Below are positions 1 to 7,518 of a DNA stretch of 18,174 nucleotides, one piece after another. The notes beneath the pieces are model-generated. The model was not told the DNA's origin and did not search any database. It saw only the letters and a program-made list of their open reading frames with translations. Source of the stretch: JAGOZV01 sp964346445 (GTDB taxonomy: Bacteria > Patescibacteriota > Saccharimonadia > Saccharimonadales > Saccharimonadaceae); contig CAYFUI010000012.1 of the NCBI GenBank assembly GCA_964346445.1, forward strand, positions 1 to 18,174, written 5' to 3'. Made by a program: the position numbers and the translations under genes. Positions within the stretch are counted from its first letter, which is position 1. Each line of letters starts with the position of its first letter.

Positions 1-1
1 A

Positions 2-205
2 CCGTCGACCCCGTGTCGCCATCAACATCTATTGATGGTGGATTATCCGGGCCACCAATATCAAAATGACTATGGCTACTTTCGCTCCAGCACTCAGTCC
101 AGCGCAAGCAATGCGCGATACCTTTATTTTGACAGTACTAAGGTTTACACCAATTACAGCGGAAAAAAAGAGTATAACCTAGCAGTGCGTTGCGTCGCCA
201 AGTAA
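2..205 (+). CDS. C-terminal fragment of a surface/pilin-associated protein (FISUMP-like)
   Basis: The open frame enters at the left edge (codons in phase with position 2) and ends at TAA 203-205. The last ~45 residues read GYFRSSTQSS, then ARYLYFDSTKVYTNYSG, then YNLAVRCVAK. This resembles the C-terminal end of the Fibrobacter-major-paralogous (FISUMP) type module found on many secreted or pilin-fused proteins, where a small-residue-rich repeat is followed by a conserved final (S/A)VRCV(A/R). A Cys three residues before the end fits a disulfide in an exported protein. The N-terminus, including any signal or prepilin sequence, lies outside the window, so the family call rests on the C-terminal signature only. 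The first ~20 residues look less typical; a frameshift there cannot be excluded. Confidence 0.5.
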   Translation, partial: PSTPCRHQHLLMVDYPGHQYQNDYGYFRSSTQSSASNARYLYFDSTKVYTNYSGKKEYNLAVRCVAK

Positions 206-209
206 ATGG

Positions 210-241
210 TTGACAGTGCTTTAGAGTTTTGTTAATATAAT
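210..241 (+). promoter_or_regulatory. sigma70-type promoter candidate P1 upstream of greA
   Basis: A perfect -35 TTGACA (210-215) is followed by TATAAT (236-241). The 20-nt spacer is long; a second reading uses TAATAT (233-238) with a 17-nt spacer. It starts just after the preceding stop and would give a leader of about 85 nt that includes the palindrome at 274-289. Confidence 0.5.
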
Positions 242-273
242 GCTACACGAAAAGTCTCTTTAAAGTATTAATT

Positions 274-289
274 ACGCTATATATAGCGT
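274..289. promoter_or_regulatory. 16-bp perfect palindrome in the greA promoter region (operator candidate)
   Basis: ACGCTATATATAGCGT is its own reverse complement. It lies 3 nt upstream of a second TATAAT (293-298), that is, over the expected spacer and -35 zone of that promoter, and inside the leader made from P1. This placement is typical of a dimeric repressor operator; the protein is unknown. As a purely AT-centred palindrome it could also be a structural feature. Confidence 0.4.
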
Positions 290-292
290 TTC

Positions 293-298
293 TATAAT
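293..298 (+). promoter_or_regulatory. -10 element TATAAT, greA promoter P2
   Basis: TATAAT sits 35 nt before the greA ATG, leaving a leader of about 28 nt that contains the Shine-Dalgarno AGAGGA (321-326). No convincing -35 is seen. Confidence 0.4.
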
Positions 299-333
299 CG
301 TGTGATACACTAATTAGATAAGAGGAAAAAGAA

Positions 334-789
334 ATGAATAAAAAATATAATATTACTAAAAGTGGTAAAAAGGAACTAGAAGAAGAGTTGGCACATTTAA
401 AGTCACGTCGTGGCGAAATTGCCGAGAAAATTGCCGAAGCGCGTGACTTTGGCGACCTGAGCGAGAATGCTGAATATGATGCTGCCCGTGAAGATCAGGG
501 CGTAACAGAAACTCGGATCGCAGAAATAGAGGACATCTTATTAAACGCCACCGTCATAAACTCAAAAGACGCCAATAAGGTTCAGCTAGGTACTACAGTT
601 GAATTAAAAGTTGGCAACAAGACATCTACCTATACGGTTGTTGGGCCAGTTGAAGCCAACCCATTAGAAGGGAAGATTAGCAATGAATCACCAATGGGAA
701 TAGCTTTAATGGGGCGTCGCATCGGCGAGACAGTACAAATTGACACCCCTAAGGGGCAGTTAAAGTACGAAATTTTAACTTTAAAATAA
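334..789 (+). CDS. greA: Transcription elongation factor GreA
   Basis: GreA enters the secondary channel of RNA polymerase and stimulates cleavage of backtracked transcripts. The 151-residue product has the full two-domain layout: an N-terminal antiparallel coiled coil (about residues 10-75) and a C-terminal FKBP-like domain (about 80-151). The coiled-coil tip reads GDLSENAEYDAA, with acidic D41 and E44 at the same numbers as the catalytic tip residues of E. coli GreA. The length is slightly under the usual ~158. The start is supported by AGAGGA seven nt upstream of ATG 334. Unlike several neighbours the gene has a real leader, two candidate promoters and a palindrome upstream, so it may be regulated. 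Alternatives such as GreB or Gfh factors are unlikely given the tip motif. Confidence 0.96.
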   Translation: MNKKYNITKSGKKELEEELAHLKSRRGEIAEKIAEARDFGDLSENAEYDAAREDQGVTETRIAEIEDILLNATVINSKDANKVQLGTTVELKVGNKTSTYTVVGPVEANPLEGKISNESPMGIALMGRRIGETVQIDTPKGQLKYEILTLK

Positions 790-808
790 AGCAGTTTCCC
801 AGTAGGCG

Positions 809-817
809 TGTTATAGT
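809..817 (+). promoter_or_regulatory. Extended -10 (TGTTATAGT) giving a leaderless lysS mRNA
   Basis: TG-T-TATAGT ends 6 nt before ATG 824. With the usual 6-7 nt from -10 to start site, transcription would begin on the A of the start codon. No Shine-Dalgarno is present. Confidence 0.55.
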
Positions 818-823
818 TAAGAC

Positions 824-2320
824 ATGGCAACACTAAAAGATTTTCGTGATGAGCGGTTAAAAAAGCTTGAACAATTAAACAGGCTTGGTGTAAATCCGTA
901 CCCTGCGAGGTCATCACGAACACATAATTTATCTGCAATTATAAACAATTTTGAACAACTAGAGGGCACTCAAGCTACTGTGCTAGGTCGTATCGTTGGT
1001 TTACGGAAATTTGGCAAGTTAGCTTTTCTTACAATACAAGATGAAGAGGGCAAGCTGCAACTCTTTTTAAGGGCGGGAGAGACGAACACTTTAGATGCTT
1101 CCAAGGGAATTATTGGCATAGAGGAAGTAAGCCTCCTTGATACAGGAGATTATGTAGAAGCGACTGGCCAGGTCATTCGAACAAAAACCGGCGAAATTTC
1201 CATCGCTGTTAAAGACTTAAAAATTTTAACAAAAGCTATTCGCCCCACGCCAGATAACCTAGCGGATAAAGAAGAGCGCTTTAGAAGGCGATATTTAGAC
1301 ATTAAAGTAAATCCAGAAGTGTATCAGCGGTACAAACGACGCAGTAAATTCTGGCAAGCAACACGTGATTATTTAAACCAACATGGCTTTTTAGAGGTCC
1401 CTATTCCAGTATTGGAGCACACGACAGGTGGAGCAGATGCGAACCCATTTATTACTCATATGGATGCACTAGGGCAGGATTTTTATTTAAGAATTAGCCA
1501 AGAGCTGCCACTTAAGCGGTTAATTGGGGCTGGCTACGAGAAAGTTTATGAAGTGGGGCCGCGCTTTAGAAATGAAAATTATACCGATGAGCACTTGCCA
1601 GAGCATATGGCTATGGAATGGTATTGGGCGTATGCAGATTGGGAAAAAGGCATGGCCTTTATGGAAAAAATGTACCAGTATGTAATAAAAGAAACTTTTG
1701 GTACATTAAATTTTGAATTTCAAGGAAAGCCGGTAAACCTAGAAGGTGAATGGCCAAGGTTAGACTATAATACCCTCATCAAAGAGCGTTATGGGATTGA
1801 TGTGTTTGACAGCAGTTTAGATGACGTAAAAAGAGTTTTAAAAGAAAACAACTTAGAAGTAGAAAAAACGGAAAACCGGGCACGGGGTATAGATAAGCTG
1901 TGGAAGAATATTCGTAAGGATATTGCTGGGCCGGTATGGCTAATTAATACACCTAAGTTTATTTCACCTCTTGCTAAATCTAACCCTGAGGACGACAGGG
2001 TTGTGGAGCGTTTTCAGCCTATTATTATGGGTAGTGAACTTGGGAATGGCTATAGTGAGCTAAATGACCCACTTGAACAGATGGAGCGCTTTAAAGAGCA
2101 GCAAAGTATGCGCGATGCCGGTGACGAAGAGGCCATGATGATGGATATAGATTTTGTTGAGATGTTAGAATACGGGATGCCGCCTACTTGTGGGTGGGGC
2201 TACAGCGAGAGAGTCTTTTGGCTGTTTGAGGGTGTTACCGCCAGGGAGGGTGTGCCATTTCCGCAGTTAAGGCATGAAATAGACTCTGTGACGAAAACTA
2301 TTTATCCCGAATTGTTTTAA
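824..2320 (+). CDS. lysS: Lysyl-tRNA synthetase (class II)
   Basis: The enzyme charges tRNA-Lys in the cytoplasm. The 498-residue product has the class IIb layout: an N-terminal OB-fold anticodon-binding domain (about residues 50-140, including VLGRIVGLRKFGKLAFLTIQD) and a C-terminal catalytic domain. Motif 2 is near residues 247-266 (FRNENYTDEHLPEHMAMEWY), followed by AYADWEKGM, close to the MELYMAYADY of bacterial LysRS. Motif 3 (about 455-465) is GWGYSERVFWLFEG, with the invariant Arg but otherwise unlike the common GxGIGIDR form; the C-terminus reads PFPQLRHE. It starts 34 nt after greA with no ribosome binding site and an extended -10 abutting the ATG, suggesting its own leaderless transcript. 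The family call is firm; the motif 3 wording is a lineage peculiarity or a sign of a divergent LysRS. Confidence 0.9.
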   Translation: MATLKDFRDERLKKLEQLNRLGVNPYPARSSRTHNLSAIINNFEQLEGTQATVLGRIVGLRKFGKLAFLTIQDEEGKLQLFLRAGETNTLDASKGIIGIEEVSLLDTGDYVEATGQVIRTKTGEISIAVKDLKILTKAIRPTPDNLADKEERFRRRYLDIKVNPEVYQRYKRRSKFWQATRDYLNQHGFLEVPIPVLEHTTGGADANPFITHMDALGQDFYLRISQELPLKRLIGAGYEKVYEVGPRFRNENYTDEHLPEHMAMEWYWAYADWEKGMAFMEKMYQYVIKETFGTLNFEFQGKPVNLEGEWPRLDYNTLIKERYGIDVFDSSLDDVKRVLKENNLEVEKTENRARGIDKLWKNIRKDIAGPVWLINTPKFISPLAKSNPEDDRVVERFQPIIMGSELGNGYSELNDPLEQMERFKEQQSMRDAGDEEAMMMDIDFVEMLEYGMPPTCGWGYSERVFWLFEGVTAREGVPFPQLRHEIDSVTKTIYPELF

Positions 2321-2351
2321 TTAATACTACGCACCATATTTCCTATTAAGC

Positions 2352-2360
2352 TGTTATAAT
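2352..2360 (+). promoter_or_regulatory. Extended -10 (TGTTATAAT) before the helicase gene
   Basis: TG-T-TATAAT (hexamer 2355-2360) ends 7 nt before ATG 2368. No Shine-Dalgarno lies between them, which predicts a leaderless transcript. Confidence 0.6.
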
Positions 2361-2367
2361 TAAGCTA

Positions 2368-4398
2368 ATGACTAAACCCACCTTTACCTATCAGCAGCTA
2401 CCCGTCTTAGAGTATAAAGATAAGATCTTACAGGCAGTTGACGCTAATCAAGTAACTATAATAGAAGCAGAAACCGGAGCGGGAAAAAGTACCCAAGTAC
2501 CACAGTATCTAGCCGAAAATGGCTATGACCGCGTAGTCGTAACAGAACCACGCATTTTAGCTGCCCGTAACCTGAGTAGTCGGGTGCGCCATGAGTGGGC
2601 CCAGCGTAATTTGGTGGACGCTACGGAGGTGATAGGGTATAGAACCGCCAGTGAGCGTGACGATAGTGGTAATACTCAGATATTGTATTGCACAGATGGC
2701 TTGCAGCTGGTACGTGAGATTACCGGTATTGGGGTGAAAGAAAAGCAGGTCTTAGTGCTAGATGAAGTCCATGAATGGAATGAAAATATCGAAGTTTTAA
2801 TTGCGTGGGCTAAGCGGCGGATGCAAGACGACCCCAATTTTAAGGTTGTGGTCATGAGTGCCACCCTAGAGCGTGACCGTTTGGCACGGTTTTTTCATAC
2901 GAAGGCAGTTATAAGCGTACCTGGGCGCACGTACGATGTTGCGTGGCATAAAAGTGACAACCTGGTAGAGCAATTACATCAAGCTATAAACAATAAAACG
3001 CCAAAAAACGTTTTAGTATTTTTGCCTGGTAAGGCGGAGATAGAGGCGGTTAAAGAGATAATACAACCAGAAGCCTTGAAAAAAGGTATGCCTATCATTC
3101 CACTGCATAGTCAGTTAGAACTAGAAGACCAACAAAAAGCTTTTGCCCATTATCCTAGTGGGAAGATTATTCTCTCTACTAATATTGCCCAAACTAGTAT
3201 TACGATTGATGATATAGATCTAGTCATAGATAGTGGGTTGGAACGACGAATAGAAGTGAGAGACGGGGTAGAGGGTCTGTTCATAGGTGAGATTTCCCAG
3301 TCTGATATCAAGCAGCGTGCTGGCCGGGCAGGCCGGACTAAAAAAGGTGATTATTATCTTGCAAAGCTAGATGAGATGCCTTCTACAAATTTCGATAAAC
3401 GTCCTGAGTTTGGCAAACCAGAGATTCTACGTACTCATATTGACCGTGTAGTATTACGGTTAGCTAATATAGAACTAGACATTGAGCAATTAGACTTCTT
3501 TCATAATCCAAGCACACAGGCTATTAAGCAGGCTAAGCGCACCCTAAAGGCTTTAGGTGCCTTAACGCCAAGCGGCCAAGTTACGAAAATTGGTAAAAAG
3601 ATGGAGCGCTTTCCGTTGTCCTCTAGTTATGCCCGCATGATGGTCCAGGCTGAGACAGAGAGCACAGAGGTTCAAACACATTTAGCCACTATCATTGCCC
3701 TGCAAGAAGTGGGCGGTATCGTCAGAGGGAGCCTACGTTATAGTGGTTGGAAGAAATACACACACCAGACCAAATCAGATTTATTAGCGCAATATGATGT
3801 GTGGCGGTCGTTAGGGCAAATTAACGAAGAAGACTATGAGGAGTTAGGTATAATTGCTAAGAATATTGAAAAAGCCCAAACTGTAATTGAACGGCTAGAG
3901 AAAGATTTGAATTTAATTCCGGCAGCCAACCTTAAGCGGGCCACCAAGGAAGAGAATATTATAATTAGTAAGTGCATTGTGGCTGGCAAGATAGACCAGC
4001 TGTGGCAGCCAATTAACCGGTATGGCGGTGTAGCACACTTGTTTCATCATCAGAAAAGAGAAATATCTAGTGGTAGTATAGTGAGGCGACCAGACCTAAT
4101 GGTTGGCACACCGTTTAACCTAGAGGTTCCTAGCCCTACTGGGTCTTTAAAAACATTAGAGCTCCTCAACGACATTACCGCTGTTGACCCACTTTGGTTG
4201 CCAGACTTAGCTCCTAGTTTATTCATTAGACAAAGAAATAAAGTATTATATAAAAAAGGTCACAAACGCTTACGTTTATTTGCCGAAAAAGCTAGGCAGG
4301 ACAAAAATTATGGTAATAATGCTTCCCACAGGGAGAAGCACAAGAAGAAGCGGCTATCAAGAAGCTACCGAAAGCGTTATGGCCGCAAAAAGTTTTAG
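2368..4398 (+). CDS. DEAH-box ATP-dependent RNA helicase (HrpA/HrpB-like)
   Basis: This is a superfamily 2 DEAH/RHA helicase, expected to remodel RNA or RNP in the cytoplasm using ATP. The 676-residue product shows motif I ETGAGKST (35-42), motif II DEVH (about 132-135), motif III SAT (about 164-166), STNIAQTSITI (motif V region) and motif VI QRAGRAGR (about 314-322). The winged-helix and ratchet-like region follows (KALGALTPSGQVTKIG, then ERFPLSSSYARMM), as in HrpA and HrpB. It ends in a strongly basic tail (REKHKKKRLSRSYRKRYGRKK) suited to RNA binding. It is much shorter than E. coli HrpA (~1300) and shorter than HrpB (~809), and is best described as a minimal DEAH helicase; which of the two it replaces cannot be told. 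It begins 47 nt after lysS from its own predicted leaderless promoter. Confidence 0.88.
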   Translation: MTKPTFTYQQLPVLEYKDKILQAVDANQVTIIEAETGAGKSTQVPQYLAENGYDRVVVTEPRILAARNLSSRVRHEWAQRNLVDATEVIGYRTASERDDSGNTQILYCTDGLQLVREITGIGVKEKQVLVLDEVHEWNENIEVLIAWAKRRMQDDPNFKVVVMSATLERDRLARFFHTKAVISVPGRTYDVAWHKSDNLVEQLHQAINNKTPKNVLVFLPGKAEIEAVKEIIQPEALKKGMPIIPLHSQLELEDQQKAFAHYPSGKIILSTNIAQTSITIDDIDLVIDSGLERRIEVRDGVEGLFIGEISQSDIKQRAGRAGRTKKGDYYLAKLDEMPSTNFDKRPEFGKPEILRTHIDRVVLRLANIELDIEQLDFFHNPSTQAIKQAKRTLKALGALTPSGQVTKIGKKMERFPLSSSYARMMVQAETESTEVQTHLATIIALQEVGGIVRGSLRYSGWKKYTHQTKSDLLAQYDVWRSLGQINEEDYEELGIIAKNIEKAQTVIERLEKDLNLIPAANLKRATKEENIIISKCIVAGKIDQLWQPINRYGGVAHLFHHQKREISSGSIVRRPDLMVGTPFNLEVPSPTGSLKTLELLNDITAVDPLWLPDLAPSLFIRQRNKVLYKKGHKRLRLFAEKARQDKNYGNNASHREKHKKKRLSRSYRKRYGRKKF

Positions 4399-4404
4399 AA
4401 TAAA

Positions 4405-4413
4405 TGCTATAAT
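4405..4413 (+). promoter_or_regulatory. Extended -10 (TGCTATAAT) before the pyrD-family gene
   Basis: TG-C-TATAAT (hexamer 4408-4413) lies just after the helicase stop and ends 11 nt before ATG 4425, predicting a leader of only about 4-5 nt and no room for a Shine-Dalgarno. Confidence 0.6.
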
Positions 4414-4424
4414 TAAAACCAGAT

Positions 4425-5540
4425 ATGTCTAGAATTAGTGAACACTTTTATATAAATTACATTAAGCCAATTTTATTTAAAATGAAACCCGACCAGGCAC
4501 ATAATGTCATTATTTCTATGATGAATAAAGCCGGTCATGTTCACGCACTACGCGGCTTAGCTAAGGCTTTGTATGGTAAAAAATATAAGGAGCTAGAAAC
4601 TAGTCTCGAAGGCATAAAGTTTGACTCACCGGTAGGCTTGTCGGCTGGTTTGGACAAAAACGGTCAAATTGTTCCTATAATTAGTGCCCTTGGCTTTGGT
4701 TTTAGCGAGGTGGGTTCTGTTACAGCCGAACCGTGCATTGGCAATCCGCGCCCTTGGTTTCATCGTTTACCTAATAGCCAATCGTTAGTGGTCCATGCAG
4801 GGCTAGCTAATGAGGGCGTGGTGCAGGTATTAAAAAATGTTAATAGGGGTAAAGCATTTATACCAAAAGGTTTCCCAATTATTTTGTCTGTAGCTAAAAA
4901 TAATAGCCCAGATGTTGTAAGTTGTCAGGAGGGAATAGCCGACTACTTAGAAAGTATTAAGTTAGCCCAAAAAGACCCTTTAATTAAAATGATAGAAATT
5001 AATATATCATGCCCTAATGCGTATGGTGGAGAGCAGTTTACTAATGTAGAAACGTTTACCAAATTAGTCAAGGCAATTAGTAAATTAAAAGTGGAAAAAC
5101 CATTAATTGTAAAAATGCCAAGCAGCCTTGAATTCTCGGTGTTTAAACAATTAATAGATGTGGCACTTGCACATGATATTAAAATCTTTGCTATCTCAAA
5201 CCTATTAAAAGACCGCTCTTTAATTACTAAAGATGAATTACCCGACCATATCAAAGGGGGCCTTAGTGGCAAGCCGCTCCAGCAGCTTAGTGATCAACTT
5301 ATAGAGCGGACCTATAAAGAATTCGGCGAAAAGGTCATTATTATCGGCATAGGGGGCATTTTTACAGCTAAGGATGCCTACCAAAAAATAAAGCTGGGGG
5401 CAAGCTATGTAGAGCTAATTACTGGTATGATATATGGTGGCCCACAAGTAGTCGCCCAAATTAATAAAGATCTAGTTAAGCTCTTAGCGGCCGATGGCTA
5501 CAAAAACATTAAAGAAGCGGTAGGGAAGGGTGTCAAATAA
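4425..5540 (+). CDS. pyrD: Dihydroorotate dehydrogenase family protein (class 2 architecture, Cys catalytic base)
   Basis: DHODH oxidises dihydroorotate to orotate with FMN in pyrimidine synthesis. The 371-residue product has the class 2 layout: an N-terminal helical quinone-side domain (about 1-50, with MKPDQAHNVI) followed by the FMN barrel. Visible landmarks are PVGLSAGLDKNG (K78), GFGFSEVGSVTAEPCIGNPRP, GGLSGKPL and IIGIGGI. Three active-site positions are unusual by eye alignment to E. coli PyrD. The NISSPN base Ser is Cys (NISCPN, C196), as in class 1. The substrate Asn of LINRMG is Val (SLVVHAG, V123). The NTTLDR loop reads NLLKDR with one extra residue before it. It may therefore use another electron acceptor or another substrate. 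The next gene overlaps its end by 11 nt, implying co-expression. Family call strong; exact reaction uncertain. Confidence 0.78.
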   Translation: MSRISEHFYINYIKPILFKMKPDQAHNVIISMMNKAGHVHALRGLAKALYGKKYKELETSLEGIKFDSPVGLSAGLDKNGQIVPIISALGFGFSEVGSVTAEPCIGNPRPWFHRLPNSQSLVVHAGLANEGVVQVLKNVNRGKAFIPKGFPIILSVAKNNSPDVVSCQEGIADYLESIKLAQKDPLIKMIEINISCPNAYGGEQFTNVETFTKLVKAISKLKVEKPLIVKMPSSLEFSVFKQLIDVALAHDIKIFAISNLLKDRSLITKDELPDHIKGGLSGKPLQQLSDQLIERTYKEFGEKVIIIGIGGIFTAKDAYQKIKLGASYVELITGMIYGGPQVVAQINKDLVKLLAADGYKNIKEAVGKGVK

Positions 5541-6177
5541 TAAGTATGCACTAGAGGGGCAGCAAAAAGTCAGAGAGTTTTTTGCTAAGCGTCCACGCAC
5601 TACTTATGAGGATGAAGATGTAATATTTGCACCCTGCGCCAAAGACGCTTTAAGTACGGTATGTTATTTGGAAAGAGGGCGGGTAATTCAATATGCAACT
5701 AATAAAAAAGATGAAAAAACTATTTTAAATATCTTTAAAGAAGGGGCTTTTTTCCCCATAAACCACGCTTTAGGCCAGACAGACGTTAAGCACTTTTACG
5801 CGGCTGATGGGCCAGTTATGGTGCGCCATGCCTCTAGTAGTGAAGTAGTTAGTTTTGTTGAAACTAATAGTGTCGTTCTTTTAGACTTAATGACACGAGT
5901 CTCCATAGGTATGGAGGGTCTATATGAGCGCTTCAAGCTAGCCTTAAGCGGCAACCTGGAGGCGCGCATTATGAATGAGCTGTACCTCTTCGCCGAACGC
6001 TTCGGCTATCGTGACGAGGGGGATGGCTATATGGCAATTAGCACCCCTTTAACTATGAAGAGGCTATCGGAGTTAGTGGGCGCTAGCCGAGAAGCTACTA
6101 GTCGGGTGGTTAAAAGATTACAAGAAGATGGTAGGCTACAGCGCACTGGCAAAAACTACAAAATAGCCAGGCCATAG
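5530..6177 (+). CDS. Crp/Fnr-family transcriptional regulator
   Basis: This is a 215-residue protein with an N-terminal beta-roll sensor domain (about 20-125), a linking helix (about 125-150) and a C-terminal winged helix-turn-helix. The HTH (about 176-204) reads MKRLSELVGASREATSRVV followed by KRLQEDGRL, a clear Crp-type recognition helix with the SREATSR core. The sensor lacks a recognisable cAMP phosphate-binding cassette and the Fnr four-Cys cluster; its only cysteines are C36 and C45. The ligand is unknown. The start is GTG 5530, overlapping the end of the pyrD-family gene by 11 nt; no ATG is available before about residue 96, and AGGGA (5522-5526) lies just upstream. The overlap suggests translational coupling. 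Targets cannot be deduced; the palindrome before greA is one site to test. Confidence 0.87.
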   Translation: MSNNKYALEGQQKVREFFAKRPRTTYEDEDVIFAPCAKDALSTVCYLERGRVIQYATNKKDEKTILNIFKEGAFFPINHALGQTDVKHFYAADGPVMVRHASSSEVVSFVETNSVVLLDLMTRVSIGMEGLYERFKLALSGNLEARIMNELYLFAERFGYRDEGDGYMAISTPLTMKRLSELVGASREATSRVVKRLQEDGRLQRTGKNYKIARP

Positions 6178-6211
6178 TTACGGCCATTACACCAGTTAAC
6201 TGCCATAAATA

Positions 6212-6220
6212 TGTTATAAT
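6212..6220 (+). promoter_or_regulatory. Extended -10 (TGTTATAAT) before serS
   Basis: TG-T-TATAAT (hexamer 6215-6220) ends 9 nt before ATG 6230, leaving a leader of at most 2-3 nt and no Shine-Dalgarno. Confidence 0.6.
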
Positions 6221-6229
6221 TATATTTAT

Positions 6230-7477
6230 ATGTTAGATATTCAATATATTAGAGAAAATCCCCAATTAGTCCAGGATGATGCGCAAAAAAAAGGTTATAC
6301 AGTTTCTATAAAAGAACTACTAAAATTAGATGAAGAAAGGCGTAATCTTAAAACTCAGATTGATGAACTACGGGCAGCTCGTAATAAGATAAACGCTGAA
6401 ATTAAACAAGCTAAAAATAAGCCAACTGCCGTGCAGATTGAACAAACTAAGGCTTTAAAAGCGGACTTAACTGCCATAGAGGAGCAGTTTTATACGGTTC
6501 AAGATAGGTATGATGAGCTCTTGCAGGCGGTCCCTAACACTCTTGGAGAGGATGTACCGCTTGGTGGTGAAAAAGACAGTGTACAAATTAAGGCTTGGGG
6601 TAAAAAGAAAGATACTGCTGTGGACCATTTAGAATACATGACTAACCGGCAATGGCTAGATTTTGAACGTGGTGCAAAAGTGTCGGGCGCAAAGTTTTAC
6701 TTTTTGAAAGGTGATGGAGCCCTGTTAGAAAATGCCGTTTATCAATATGCGTTAAACAAACTTTTAGCAGAGGGCTTTGAGCTGTTAACTGTACCACACA
6801 TGGTGACCGAAAGGATAGGTTATGGTGCTGGTTTTGCACCAAAGAGTAGTCAGGAGAGTAATGAATACTACGTTAATAATGACCTTATGCTTATTGGCAC
6901 AGCGGAGGCGCCGCTAACTGGGTTTCATGCGGATGAAATTATCTCAGAAGCAGACCTGCCGCTAAAGTATATTGGCTACAGTCCATGCTATAGAAGGGAG
7001 GCCGGGGCCTATGGCAAGCACTCGCGCGGCCTCTTTAGGGTGCATCAGTTTAATAAACTTGAAATGTACGCCTATACAGTTAAAGAAGATAGCAAGAGGA
7101 TGCACGAAGAGCTTTTAGGCTATGAAGAGCAAATTTGGCAAGATTTGAATATTCCGTATCGCGTAGTTAATATTGCCGCAGGGGACCTTGGTGCACCGGC
7201 CGCTAAGAAGTATGATATAGAGTATTGGTCGCCAGCCGATAGCGAATATCGTGAACTAACCAGCTGCTCCAACTGTACCGACTTTCAGGCCCGTAATTTA
7301 AATATTAGGGTCAAACGTAATGACGGCACTATCGAAATGATCCACACACTCAATGGTACGGTGGTGTCTTTAGCTAGGACCTTAATTGCTATAGTGGAGA
7401 ATTACCAGCAGCCAGACGGTACGTTTATAGTGCCAGAAGTATTACGGCCATACATGGCGGGACGTGATATAATATAA
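6230..7477 (+). CDS. serS: Seryl-tRNA synthetase
   Basis: The enzyme charges tRNA-Ser and supplies Ser-tRNA for any selenocysteine route. The 415-residue product starts with MLDIQYIRENP, as in bacterial SerRS. The long antiparallel tRNA-binding coiled coil follows (about residues 28-105, rich in K, E and Q), then the class II catalytic domain. Motif 2 (about 249-275) reads SPCYRREAGAYGKHSRGLFR and is followed by VHQFNKLE. Motif 3 (about 373-392) reads NGTVVSLARTLIAIVENYQ, where most bacteria have NGSGLAVGRTL; the Arg is kept. Length is normal (about 420-430). It starts 52 nt after the Crp-type gene from a predicted near-leaderless promoter without a ribosome binding site. Confidence is high. 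Confidence 0.95.
   Translation: MLDIQYIRENPQLVQDDAQKKGYTVSIKELLKLDEERRNLKTQIDELRAARNKINAEIKQAKNKPTAVQIEQTKALKADLTAIEEQFYTVQDRYDELLQAVPNTLGEDVPLGGEKDSVQIKAWGKKKDTAVDHLEYMTNRQWLDFERGAKVSGAKFYFLKGDGALLENAVYQYALNKLLAEGFELLTVPHMVTERIGYGAGFAPKSSQESNEYYVNNDLMLIGTAEAPLTGFHADEIISEADLPLKYIGYSPCYRREAGAYGKHSRGLFRVHQFNKLEMYAYTVKEDSKRMHEELLGYEEQIWQDLNIPYRVVNIAAGDLGAPAAKKYDIEYWSPADSEYRELTSCSNCTDFQARNLNIRVKRNDGTIEMIHTLNGTVVSLARTLIAIVENYQQPDGTFIVPEVLRPYMAGRDII
7465..7473 (+). promoter_or_regulatory. Extended -10 (TGATATAAT) for hpf, inside the end of serS
   Basis: TG-A-TATAAT (hexamer 7468-7473) overlaps the last codons of serS. It would start a transcript near 7480 with a ~39-nt leader containing GGGGGAAG before ATG 7519, so hpf can be transcribed independently of serS with a normal leader. 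Confidence 0.45.
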
Positions 7478-7518
7478 ACTAGAAGAAAGAACATAAACTA
7501 AGACATATTGGGGGAAGA

